From Megamerina dolium (lineage: Eukaryota; Arthropoda; Insecta; Diptera; Megamerinidae), in NCBI GenBank assembly GCA_963854835.1, contig OY978525.1, positions 115,705,018-115,769,017 of the forward strand: DNA of 64,000 nt. Direction: 5' to 3'. How positions within the stretch are numbered: the first letter of the stretch is position 1; each line of letters begins with the position of its first letter. Below are positions 1 through 9,827 of the stretch, one piece after another. Below the pieces are notes generated by a model that did no database searches, was not told where the DNA came from, and worked only from the letters and a program-made list of their open reading frames with translations. A program made the position numbers and the translations under genes.

Positions 1-918
1 TTTCCCATTTAACTTACACCTCTTCATTACCAATAAGTATTGAAGAATTGAAGTAATATTAAATCAATACATAAGGCTACATCTGTATTAGTTCATTAAA
101 TGACAACAAATGTCATAGTGAAATGCATGCCTAACTCCATAAATGCAATTTATATGCTAAACGAGCTATTTCTATACGATAGTAATAAATAATTCACCAA
201 ATCAACCAGTGTCAAAACAGAGAGAAAATAAATTCTTTAAAATCACGTCACAAATGTGCTACAATTATCTTTTTTTTTTTGCAGTAAATTAGTTATTTTT
301 TTTTTTTTTGTACTTTGCAAAACATAACGAGCCAGATTAACCACCACCATTGCCATATACTGATGATATAAAAACATGCAAAAAAGTTATAACTCTTGAC
401 GTTTAATCAGCGACAACAGCTAACAATAACAACAACAATAACAACAACAACAAGCATACAGAATGACAAAAAGGAAGAAAATATGTGAATATGTAATCAT
501 TAATATGCTGGGTGTAATGTATGTGAGTGCGTGTGTGTAATTGAAAATCAACAAAAAAATTGGCGAAAAATGTACCAAAAGCAAAATTAGGTCATGTTAT
601 ATATACGAGTACTAGTAAACAGAACAAAAATATAAATGGTTGTGGTTAATTGAAATAATACACATTGTAGCAACAAAATATAAATGTATCCTTTTATTTG
701 TAATTGTTATTTTGTTGGTTAATAAATATTATTTCTTAAAGCGAAAGACAACAACAACAACATTATTATGGAAATAAAAAATACAAATATGATTTTATGT
801 ATTTTTATGAAAAAAAAAAAAAAAAGAATAACGTGTGACTCCTCCCATGACATTATTTATATGCGTGTTAATCATTGCTTTAAACGCATCAACATATGTG
901 TGCATATATATACATATG
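1..918. other. AT-rich non-coding flank
   Basis: No recognisable gene. The stretch holds T-runs near 270 and 298, a CAA-rich microsatellite at about 421-452, and scattered TACGAGTA-like motifs. An open frame of 71 codons at 768-983 has poly-lysine composition from an A-run and runs into the neighbouring mariner TIR, so I treat it as chance. Confidence 0.6.
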
Positions 919-920
919 TA

Positions 921-2073
921 CGAGGCTGCTATTTATATTTCGGGATCTGGCAACACCATAAAGCTTCGTTTACAGTGAGTTAAGAAAATCAATTTGGCCA
1001 AAAAAAAAAATGGAAATTTCAAGAGAAGGTTTTCGTTGGAGAATTTTTCACAACTTTCAACGTGTCGATGAACTCAGTTCTTTGTATGGCGATCAAGCAC
1101 CATCAAAAAGCACAGTATATCGCTAGTATTGTGAATTCAATCGTGATCGTAATTCGATCGCCGACGAATTCCATGAAGGTCCTCCATAGTCGGTTGTTGT
1201 TCCACAAACCATCGATGCAGTGCATGAACTGATAATGAACTGATCGTCATGTGACGTCATAGAGGTATCCTTGCACGTGAGTTCCACTTCAATATATACG
1301 ATTTTGCATGAACAGTTAGTTGTTAAAAAAATTTTCAGTCATTGGAGACCACATAATTTATCAATAGCTCGAAAAAAAAGGCTCGCTTCGATTGGTGTAA
1401 GGAAATGCTTAAAAAATTCGACCGTGGTGCTTCAAAAGACGTGACATGACAGGTGACGAATCATCGATATATGCGTATGAATCGCAAACAAAACAGCAAT
1501 CGACCGTGTGGGTGTTCCAAGATGAGCCAAATCCAACAAAAGTTCTTTTGGGGCCGCAGCACGTCGAAGCAAATGGTCGCCTGTTTCTTCGTCCGAATGG
1601 GTCTCATGTGGCCACTGTTCCACTTGAGCAACGTAGGACTGTGAATTCTGAGCGGAACACGACCATTTGTTTGCCGGAAGTCTTTAGAGAAATTCGCAAA
1701 ACCAACCGTCAAAGACTGCGAGCTCTCACACATCTCCTGATCAAACAGATGAATTTTTGAGTAGTCAAAACATCGACTTGATGACTCATCCTCCTGATTT
1801 GGTACCCAATAACTTCTTCTTGTTCCCGAATATCAAAGCATAAACTGCGTGATCAACGTTTTCCGAGCGCCAAAGAAGCAGTTGAAGCGTTCAAAAACCA
1901 TATTTTGAAAGTTTCTCAAGAGCAATGGAATAAAATGCTATGACAAATCGTTGGAACGAATGCAAAATTGCATTGATCATCATGGTGAATATTTTGAAAA
2001 ACAACAAAGCCATTTTTCATTTAAAAATCTTTTGTTATTATTTGCTATTCCCGAAATATAAATAGCAGCATCG
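921..2073 (+). mobile_element. Mariner (DD34D) relic, family A copy 1
   Basis: A complete but dead mariner. The left end after TA (919-920) and the right end before TA (2074-2075) share the TIR core GCTGCTATTTATATTTCGGG, so the TA target duplication is intact. The plus-strand transposase remnant runs from about 1011 to 2006. An N-terminal helix-turn-helix part is readable (FRWRIFHNFQ, then DQAPSKSTVYR followed by a stop). The first catalytic Asp is in TGDESS at about 1455. The segment that should hold the second Asp (HHDNASSHTS) is lost by a deletion of about 25 bp near 1707. The third Asp in the PND motif reads Asn (about 1811). Several stops and frameshifts are present. Two of three catalytic residues are gone, so it cannot transpose by itself. 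A second copy of the family lies at 20148-21103 on the other strand and retains the segment deleted here. Confidence 0.9.
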
Positions 2074-2075
2074 TA

Positions 2076-3410
2076 TGTATAGGTAAAATTTCTATTTAAG
2101 GTAATATAAGTATAATTGCTGTAGCTTTGTAGACAATCAGAGCCAGCATCTCTCATAATTGTGACTGTTAATGTGACAATGCATTGCCAAGTGGAAGATA
2201 TTGTACAAACAACAACAAAACAAGAGAAATGATCATGACAATAATAAAATAAAGAAAAATATAAAAATATGCTAAGGTAAGTGCGAGTATATTCTTAAAT
2301 GTTACAACTTAGAGTAACATAAATACATGTATGTATATGAATTTGTACATACGAGTATTTGTTGTCTGAGTACGTGTGCGTGTCCCCATACGCGAGTATT
2401 ACTATACTATGTATATGTCTAGCAATGCGTGGGTTGACTAATTATGCTTGTCTAAATATATGAAAATAACTAATTTTCAAAACAAACAAAACACATGATG
2501 ACGATGTGCATATTTTTTTTTTTTTTTTTTTTGCTTTTTTGTTTCTTTTCATATTATATTGCCTACAACTAAGTACATGTGTACTCGTACATCTGTATAC
2601 ATGTATGTAGACATGTATGTACTATTTATTTAATATTAACTTTTATATTAGTACTTAACTTATGTTTGAGTATGAAGTGTATGCTCAATGTTGAATGTAT
2701 AAATTAACAACTTCTTTCATCGAATAATAATACCTATGCTTATAACACATATTTACATAATATTATACATACATATACGAGTATATATCAAAGTGCGTGT
2801 TTGTATGTTTGAATACGTGTCTATGTATAATTAGTTAAGTTATTTAAATTAAATAAATCAACTTAAGTAAATGATGAAAAGCCAAGCCAAAAGGAAGCCG
2901 CCATTAACTAAATTTGTATATGACACTTTTATAATGTAGGTACTTACGTATTTACATACTTTACCATAAATACTTGTAGTTATAAACAAATAAGCAATTC
3001 TATTATACTATGTATAAATCCTATTTAACTTAATTTTAATCTAATATATTGTATATTGCCACACCTAGATATTTTTTGGGAATTTTTCAAAATTAGAAAA
3101 TTTAATTGGAAACAAATAAATACCCATAACATTCATTAATATTGTATATATATGATAATACCAATACATGCATGTGCATGTCTCTTGGCATCATTTCATC
3201 GTAATAACGCTGCAAAGCATCACTACAAAGCTAAATTAAAAAATATTACTAAATATTTGTGTAAATAGCTCAAAAACATACATGTCTCTGTATGTGTGTA
3301 AAATGGGCATTTCCAAGAAACATGGAGCAAAAAAATTTAGAAATTTCAATTGTTCAAAAATAAAATGCCTTTAATAAAATTGTAAAAATATACGAATTTT
3401 AATATTTAAG
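2076..3410. other. AT-rich non-coding stretch
   Basis: I see no gene. It contains a T-run at about 2513-2532, many TGTATG/CATACA-type simple-sequence patches and several GAGTA/TACTC motifs. Nothing in it resembles the transposons elsewhere in the window. Confidence 0.55.
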
Positions 3411-3415
3411 TCTAT

Positions 3416-3770
3416 GTGTCTACGTTTAGTATTATTGAATTTCCTATACCAAATTTTAACACTATAGCTCGTACTGTGGTTACAGATGTCCAGAGCGTAT
3501 TGAGCTTATGGAGGGAACACTTCTCTAACAAGTCTGCCAGTAGAGGAGATCTCCCGAACTTCCTAATCATGGATGATGGTGTAGATGTTCTACCACCCAA
3601 CGTTGGCTAGGTCAGATAGAACATTTCTAGGCTGAAAAACAACAAAGCTGCAGGTGTTGATGGCCTGCCTGCCGTGTTGTTTAAGACCGGAGGCGATGAG
3701 CTACTCACTAGATTATGGTCGGATGAAAGCATGCCCAATAATCGCCGCAGGGCATCCTCCATAAGAGGGT
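3416..3770 (+). pseudogene. RTE-like non-LTR reverse transcriptase, upstream fragment
   Basis: Plus-strand fragment of the region leading into a LINE reverse transcriptase. It reads SVLSLWREHFSN (about 3493-3528), then, after a stop, LKNNKAAGVDGLPAVLFK (about 3632-3685) followed by GGDELLTRLW. NNKAxGxDGLPAELFK is a hallmark of insect non-LTR reverse transcriptases just upstream of the palm motifs. The fragment stops abruptly near 3765 and the same reading order resumes at about 5085, with unrelated material between. I infer one LINE broken by later insertion. In-frame stops show it is dead. Confidence 0.75.
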
Positions 3771-4850
3771 TACGGGTGTGACAATCCCGCGGCTACCCTA
3801 ATCAAAAACCCAAATCTAAGGTGGAACAGCATGTGCTGATAGATGCATGGCCTTGGGGGTGCACGGTAATTAATATGCGAACTGAGAATACCTGCCGTCC
3901 TTCTGTTTTAAGCTAGGATTCCCTTGGCAATTTGGCTCTACCAAGGGTGACTTCTATTTACAGACTACACGTGCGCATCACCTACATGCCAAAGAGCTCA
4001 AAGAAGCGAGTATTATTTTTTACACAGACAGCCAAGCTGCCATCAAATCTCTCTCCTCATGGGAGTTCTCCTCAAAACTAGTCACCGAATGCTTACTTAC
4101 TTTCTGCCCAGAATCTTTCTGAGGTATAAGCTGGACATCGCCCAAAGCTATGATAGAAAAACATGATCACGTCAAATACCTACTAAAAAAAAATCAATAA
4201 ATATGTGGCACTTAAAGCCCCGAAGGGCTCATTGGCCGAGCTTCTCTTCAATTACTGTTGTGCGTGTTAAATTGTGGACAATATTAGATGGGACCTACTT
4301 ACTTTAGCCGGTTCCGAACGACAGAACCCTTGCGGCATCACTTTTTCTGAGCTTTGTCAGAGAGTTCTTTTAGAATGTCAGAAGAATTGCCAATTGCTTG
4401 CCGACAGGTGGGTACCGTTCGAAAGAAAAATCTATTATTAAATTGATAATAAATTTGTTATGCATGAGCCGGGGATTGAACTACGATCTACAGATCAGAA
4501 GGCCAACACACTAACCACTGAGCCACGGCACCCACAAATACCTACTACAATGGACAAATTCGACAGGATTCCGCCAAGCGAAAACCCTCATCAGCTTCGA
4601 TGCAGCTTTTGACAGAATTAGTCTTAGCAGAACAAATTTACGCGTAATAACCGGCTATCTCTTAGGACATAACTGGTTAAAATACCACCTCCACACAATG
4701 GGACTATTCTCTGACACAGAGTGTAGACTCTGTCTGGAAGAGGATGAAACATCGATCCACATCCAACCCTTTCAGCTGAGTTCAATCATCAAAAGTTCGA
4801 CAAGATCAATTCTATCTTTCATGAAAAAGGTAGAGGAGATTCTAGTGTCG
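3765..4850 (+). mobile_element. Second LINE fragment with RNase H and C-terminal zinc-knuckle-like region
   Basis: Starts with a GC-richer block (3765-3950) that looks like a LINE 5' untranslated region. It then jumps to an RNase H segment reading IIFYTDSQAAIKSLSSWEF (about 4009-4065), with the typical TDSQAA catalytic Asp. After the nested SINE at 4186-4534 it continues with a C-terminal LINE region: FRQAKTLISFDAAFDR, then VITGYLLGHNWLKYHLHTMG, then CRLCLEEDETSIHI (about 4727-4768). This order is that of LINEs with a C-terminal RNase H (I/R1/LOA group). Most of the reverse transcriptase is missing, so it is internally deleted. It probably inserted into the RTE-like element around it. Boundaries are approximate. 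Confidence 0.65.
4186..4534 (-). mobile_element. tRNA-derived SINE, copy 1 (type A tail)
   Basis: Full-length SINE in reverse orientation, flanked by a perfect 13-bp TSD CAAATACCTACTA (4173-4185 and 4535-4547). On the minus strand the head reads GGGTGCCGTGGCTCAGTGG, containing an A-box-like TGGCTCAGTGG. A B-box-like GTTCAATCCCC follows, then the shared body and an AT-rich tail ending in an A/T run. The 3' region holds a hairpin AGCCC-TTCG-GGGCT at 4216-4229. It interrupts the RNase H LINE and is therefore younger than it. Confidence 0.92.
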
Positions 4851-5084
4851 TAGACGGGCTTGGGTACAAAAGATCTCGTTTGGTCGCAGTGCCCGTAACA
4901 CTTGTGGTTGGCCCTCAGAGGTATCAGCCGTAGAGCTCATACGCTCTAACAGACCTCGGTCTGGTTTCGCGTGGTCCACTTCATGAACAAGGATTATGTC
5001 CTTGCTCCAACGTCACGCTCTCTTTTGGTTGATTAAAGTGTTCTCTCATGTGCATAGGAAAGGATTCCCGACAATTTGGGAAAA
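4851..5084. other. Unassigned mid-GC segment between LINE pieces
   Basis: A moderately GC-rich stretch between the RNase H LINE remnant and the resumed RTE-like reverse transcriptase. I recognise no protein motif. It may be untranslated LINE sequence or a piece of reverse transcriptase too decayed to read. Confidence 0.4.
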
Positions 5085-5668
5085 TTAGCGTGGAAAAGTC
5101 TATTTAGCATCGCAAACAAGGTTCTTTCGAGCGTATTGTGTAAAACATTGAAACCTATGCAAAAAAACCTGATTGGACATTAGTGTGGCTTCAGACCTGA
5201 TAAATCTACCAACGAACAGATTTTCACACTACGTGAAAATCTGAAGAAGACCCATGAGAAGAAGATCGACACACAAGCATCTTTTTGTTGATTATAAATC
5301 CGCTTTCGACAGTCCGATGAGGGATTACCTCTACACAACAATGTCTGAGCTCGGTACTCCTGAGCCTTTACAGAATTACGCTGTATAACTTCCGTTGTAC
5401 AGTGAAAATTGGGAAGGATCTCTCAACCGTGGTTTAATATCGAATGGGGTTTCAGACAAGGTGATTTGTTATCATGCTTCTTCTTATCATGAAGAAAATA
5501 ATAGCAAGTGTCGTGTTGTTGGCGTATGCCGTTGATATTGCAATAATCGGCATGAACACGTGCGCAGCATTCTCAGAGTTTGAAAGAGAGTCTCGTCGAA
5601 TGGATGTTACGGTGAACGAGGGCAAGACGAAATACCTAGTATTGTCAAAGGAAGATTCCCTGCTTTAA
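5085..5668 (+). pseudogene. RTE-like non-LTR reverse transcriptase, downstream fragment with damaged YADD
   Basis: The reverse transcriptase resumes here. It reads ANKVLSSVLCKTLKP (about 5110-5153), CGFRPDKSTNEQIFTLREN (about 5188-5243) and, after frame changes, FRQGDLLSC near 5453. In the frame 5474-5668 the catalytic box is AYAVDIAIIG, where the usual YADD has Val for the first Asp. ERESRRMDVTVNEGKTKYLVL follows, the typical thumb-side motif. LINE reverse transcriptases use the YADD aspartates for metal binding, so this copy is inactive on that ground alone, besides stops and frameshifts. It continues the fragment at 3416-3770 in the expected order. Confidence 0.82.
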
Positions 5669-5669
5669 A

Positions 5670-6525
5670 TGATCGCAGCCGCTTTTCCAAATCACGACCT
5701 TATATACAGAAGGTTAACGTTATAATTAAATTAGCTATGGCATCAAATATTAAGAAATATGAATACAAATTATACAAGATTTTTATTTGATTTTTATTAA
5801 GTCATCATATATTTGATGAAATATAAACATTAAAAAATTACACAGTATTTAATTTCTAAAAATGTGTGTGTACAATATTTAAAATATGTGTATACAATTA
5901 ATATATCGATAAGGTTATTACGATATTTAACAAACCAACAAGCAAATATGTATACGATACATGTACCCACATGCTCATATCAACATTGTATATAAATAAA
6001 ATTTACAATTTTATTTCCTTTGCTACTTGTACAGTGGCAATAATCATATTTATGATGATGGTTATGATGACGATGGCGATGATGATGATGATGATGATGA
6101 TATATTTATGTGGTATAAATTAAATGCATATATTTATCTACCTACATACATATACTATACATATATGTATCCACATATAAATAAAGCGTCAAAATGCAAT
6201 ACGACCACCTACAAAATACATTTATACATATTTTATGTAGAAGAAAAATGCGAATAAAAATATTGTAAAGTAAATAAATATTGTATATATATAAAAAAAA
6301 AAAAACAAAAAAGATTTATACCTTTAAATTGTTAATTGAAAAAGTCGTTGCCGTTGTCGTTGTTGCTGTCGTTGCTAGTTTGATGATATATGCGTGCTGA
6401 CCAAATGCACAAAAATAGAAATGAATAGTAAGTATTCAATATGCAAGTATTGTGCACTGTAGAAAAAATATCAAAGTACATAACTAAAGTTTTCAGTGCC
6501 ACCGAGGAGTAACAAGTTAATTATA
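5670..6525. other. AT-rich non-coding with GAT microsatellite
   Basis: No gene recognised. A GAT-type microsatellite at about 6051-6105 produces a run of aspartates in one frame (76 codons, 6027-6257), which I regard as spurious. An A-run lies at about 6292-6305 and a short GTT/GTC-rich patch at about 6345-6375. Confidence 0.6.
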
Positions 6526-6527
6526 TA

Positions 6528-7040
6528 TCAGGTGTAGTAAAAAGAAATCCATTATTTTTCCAATAGATGGATTTAGTAATCAGGAAGGTTTTGCTGTGTG
6601 TTTGGTGGGAGTGGCAGGGAATGATCAACTATGAGCTGCTCTCCTACGGCCGAACTCCTAATACGGACCTGTACTCTCAACAATTGGACCGTCTGAAGGA
6701 AGCAATCGCCCAGAAGCGATCAGCTTTGGCCAATAGGAGAGAAATTGTGTTCCATCAGGACAACGCCAGGTCACTTGGTTGGAAGGTTCTTATGCATCCA
6801 CCTTATGGTCCGGAGCTGACATCAAGTGATCACTATCTGTTCCTGTCTATGGCGAATGATTTTGTTGGTGAAAAATTCGTCTCAAGAGAAGGTTGTGAAA
6901 ATCGACTGTCCCAGTTTTTTGCCAATAGGGACGAGGATTGTTATGAGAGTAGCATTATGAAATTACCTTCAAAATGGCAACAAGTTATCGAACAAAACGG
7001 TGTATATTTGACCTAATGGATTTCTTTTTACTAGACTTTA
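6528..7040 (+). mobile_element. Internally deleted mariner, family B copy 1
   Basis: Short mariner of 513 bp with TA on both sides (6526-6527, 7041-7042) and TIRs sharing GTAGTAAAAAGAAATCC. Compared with the long copies at 9828-11131 and 55320-56534, about 0.8 kb is missing. The junction is near 6580, where 5' untranslated sequence (TTTAGTAATC) runs straight into the middle of the transposase (AGGAAGGTTTTG). The two sides share TC at the junction. The remaining 3' half is unusually clean and open. Confidence 0.9.
6567..7016 (+). pseudogene. C-terminal half of a mariner transposase, open but truncated
   Basis: An uninterrupted 149-codon frame made by the internal deletion, which places a former untranslated ATG in frame with the transposase. 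It begins MDLVIRKVLLCVW, keeps FHQDNAR with the second catalytic Asp (about residues 63-69), and ends KWQQVIEQNGVYLT, the usual end of this family. The 13 residues after DNAR are missing in frame. The D3 region reads GPELTSSDHYLF, so its Asp survives although the conserved SPDLAPSD around it is altered. The first Asp domain and the whole DNA-binding part are absent. It cannot be a working transposase. A residual or inhibitory product would be speculation, and no promoter is evident. Confidence 0.75.
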
Positions 7041-7042
7041 TA

Positions 7043-7234
7043 TTTTGCAATTCTGTTGATTTTTGTAATCTCTGTACTGAAAATTATGATAATATACACT
7101 GAAAATGTAAAATAAAAGATTTTCATAATAAAATAGGTGATTTATAAAAAAATCACATTTTTACCAATTATTACGATAAAAGCATTTATATGTACGTATT
7201 AAATTTAATTTACGATAATTCAAGTTCATCATCA
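7043..7234. other. Short AT-rich spacer
   Basis: AT-rich sequence between the family B mariner and the LINE C-terminal fragment. No feature recognised. Confidence 0.4.
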
Positions 7235-7600
7235 TTTGATGCTACAACTCTTTATGAACTTTGGCCCGTTGAACAATACACTTCCAAGCTGCTCGCTCTT
7301 TTGTTGTTTCCCTCCAGTTTTCCAGTTTTAGTCGTTCTAAATCATCCCTAACGTGGCCTAGCCATCTTATTCCTTGTGCAACATGTTCTCCTTTGATTAG
7401 TTGTTCTAGTTCATCATTCCATCTTATGCTTCATTCATCTTGCGTAACATTGACTACGCCAAATATTTTTCTGAGAATTTTCCTTTCAAAGATTTGTAGC
7501 TTTGTCTTGTCCTTTTCACTTAGTGTCCATGTTTCTGCTCCAAAGCACAACACAGGCCGTACTACTGTCTTATATTTATAATGCCAATTTGCAAGGTATG
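7235..7600 (-). pseudogene. C-terminal piece of a non-LTR reverse transcriptase ORF
   Basis: The minus strand reads WTLSEKDKTKLQIFERKIL, then RKIFGVV, a stop, SIRWNDELEQLI, and IRWLGHVRDDLERLKLENW, ending KVHKEL and a stop near 7235. LxxFERKILRxIFG, xIRxNxELxxL and RWLGHVxR form the conserved tail of RTE-like and related LINE ORF2 proteins downstream of the polymerase domain. Only about 110 codons survive, with at least one in-frame stop, so this is a truncated relic. Similar tails occur at 16477-16851 (minus) and 47969-48156 (plus). Confidence 0.8.
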
Positions 7601-7880
7601 TTAAGGAGTTTTGAATTAAACAGTTCTATAAGTGAAGCGTATGATCCATTAGCTACTTGAATTCTTTCGTCTATTGTAAGACCCGTTTAAGTTCATAAAT
7701 CCATTTAACCGAGTATTTGTAACATTTGGATTTTTTTTTTTTTCAAAAAATGGACAATCACTCTGAGACTACTCACATGTATAAATATGACCTAACACTT
7801 CATAATTTCTACAGGCACTAGTATATACATAACTATGTATGAACTGGGCGCTTAAATAGTAGTCTACATACATATATGTA

Positions 7881-9119
7881 ACGGGTGCTTTTTTCGATAG
7901 CCATAAAACGGTATAGCAATTATCAAATCTGATAACCCAAAAGTCATTTGTACTCAATAATGGTTTGCAATTTCATCATGGAAAGATTGACATCGCAACA
8001 TCGCCTGCAAATATTGAACTTTTATTACGAAAATCATGGTTCTATCATTCAAACTCATAGATCGCTACAGCCATTGTTTTATTGCAGAATTCTATTCAGT
8101 GATGAGGCTCATTTTTAGCTCAATGGGTAGGTGAAGAAGCAAACTTGTCGCATTTGCCGTGAAGACAGAACAAAAGAAATTCTTTTCAGGTACCATTAAA
8201 AATAAAAATAAATCAAAAAATATGTGGCACTTGTATGACCCGAAGAGCACTTTGGACGAGCTTCTTTTCCAGTACTGTTGTGCGTGTTAAATTTTGGACA
8301 GTATTAGAAGGGACCTACTTTATAGTAGCCGGTTACGAACGGCAGAATCCTTATGACATCACTTTTGCTGAGCTTTGTCACAGAGTTCATTTTTAGAAGC
8401 TTTTCCATGGCAAATTTGTTAATGCCGGAAGAATTGTCAATTGCTTACCGACAGTTGGGTATCGTTCGAAAGAAAAATCTTTTCGATATTAAATTTATGC
8501 TTCAGCCGAGGATTGAACTCACGTTCTACAAATTAGAAGAACAACGCACTAACCACTGAGTTACGGCACCCACTCCTCAAACACCATTACATCCACAAAA
8601 ACTTACTATTTAGTGCACTTTGTGGGCTGGTGGAACCATTGGCCCATAATTCTGTAACAACGTAACCGTCCATGCCAACCGCTACAGAGCCATAATATCC
8701 GACTATTTAATTCCCCATTTGCGTGGTATGAATGTGAAAGAGATGTGGTTCCAGCAAGATGGTGCTACTTGCCATACATCGAACATAAAAATCGATTTAT
8801 TGAAGAAAACATTTGGTGACAACATAATCTCTCGAAATGGCCTTGTGAAGTATCCTTCAAGATTTTACAATTTAACGCCTCTAGACAATTTTTGTGGAGA
8901 TATGTGTACAAGAGCTAGTCTGTGCTGATAAACCAGCAACTTTGTATGAATTAAAAGCCAGCAATTGCTTGAAAAAGTAAACGAAACGTTCGAGCCAGCC
9001 TCGGCGGACACTAATTGCATAAAATTGTCCTTCCAATAAAGCTAATTTTTAGCTCAGAATATTTAATTTTATTTTTGAAATTTGAAATCACTTTACTCTA
9101 AAAAAAAAAAAACACCCTT
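7881..9119 (+). mobile_element. DD41D (rosa-type) mariner relic with nested SINE
   Basis: TA-flanked (7879-7880, 9120-9121) element whose ends start ACGGGTGCTTTTTT and AAGGGTGTTTTTTT. The plus strand carries an N-terminal helix-turn-helix start (MERLTSQHRLQILNFYYENH, about 7980), then a deletion that joins it to RILFSDEAHF with the first catalytic Asp (about 8089-8118). The SINE at 8199-8582 interrupts the next part. After it the frame resumes to MWFQQDGATCHTS (about 8743-8781), and 41 residues separate that Asp from the Asp in LTPLDNF (about 8874-8894), the DD41D spacing. Stops lie in the FSDEAHF region. It is dead. It resembles the element at 61651-62865 in its terminal sequence more than the better preserved one at 42757-44058. 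Confidence 0.85.
8199..8582 (-). mobile_element. tRNA-derived SINE, copy 2 (type A tail)
   Basis: SINE on the minus strand inserted in the DD41D relic, with a short direct repeat ACCATTA at 8192-8198 and 8583-8589. It keeps the tRNA-like head (reverse complement of CACTGAGTTACGGCACCCAC), the CTTTCGAACGATACCC body segment and the AT tail. It is more diverged than copies at 33255 and 52530, and its terminal hairpin is partly eroded. Confidence 0.88.
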
Positions 9120-9121
9120 TA

Positions 9122-9825
9122 TAAATGTTGGTATCAAATTGAATATGTATACACATCGTCGTATCGTACTTCTTGTACTTGCAACATTTATGATTTTTAT
9201 TGAAAAATATACATGAACTTATACAATATATGTATATGGATGTATGTACATCATACATTTGAACTATACAAGTATTATATGTGTATGTATTGTAGTACAA
9301 AAATCAGTGTTAAAATGCTAAAGGGGCTCGTTCGTTCTGTATCGTTTCAATTCTATAACATTATGAATTATATTACATAGTATGTAACATATATCGTAGT
9401 TACACTTGTTATTTGCCATAGTTAATATGTTGTTGTAGTCGTTGTTATTATTGTAGTAGTACTACCGTACATTATTGTAGTGTGGAAAATTGGAAAAGAA
9501 AAAATATTTTCTATAGCAAATGCAACATACATAGTCGTATATAAATAAAATAGACCTCCCCATGGGCCAAAGTGTGTTCATCGAATATCAATAAATTATT
9601 TTATTTCACTCCCAAAGTTAACACGCTCACAGTATCATATGTCGAGTGTACGAGTATGTTCTTACATGTGCATATGTGACATGAAAAATATGAAAATAAA
9701 TTTAATAAAAATAGTCAGCATATTATTATGAATTTATAGAAATTTAAAAAGTTTATGACACCACATTACCTACTTGTAGCAGTGTATGTTCAACATGAAA
9801 TTTTATCCTTACTACACATCATATA
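9122..9825. other. AT-rich non-coding stretch
   Basis: No gene seen. TATG/CATA-rich patches and a GTTGTTGTAG/TTATTATTG patch occur near 9430-9480. The 70-codon minus-strand frame at 9088-9300 is low-complexity and dismissed. Confidence 0.5.
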
Positions 9826-9827
9826 TA

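Noticed and set aside
768..983. 71-codon open frame on the plus strand
   Set aside because: Lysine run from an A-tract, cysteine/isoleucine-rich AT composition, no motif, and it overlaps the mariner TIR.
4860..5050. Possible host exon in the GC-richer stretch
   Set aside because: It lies between two LINE fragments, has no long open frame, and is more simply explained as LINE sequence.
6027..6257. Acidic open frame with a run of aspartates
   Set aside because: It is the translation of a GAT microsatellite; no flanking coding signal.
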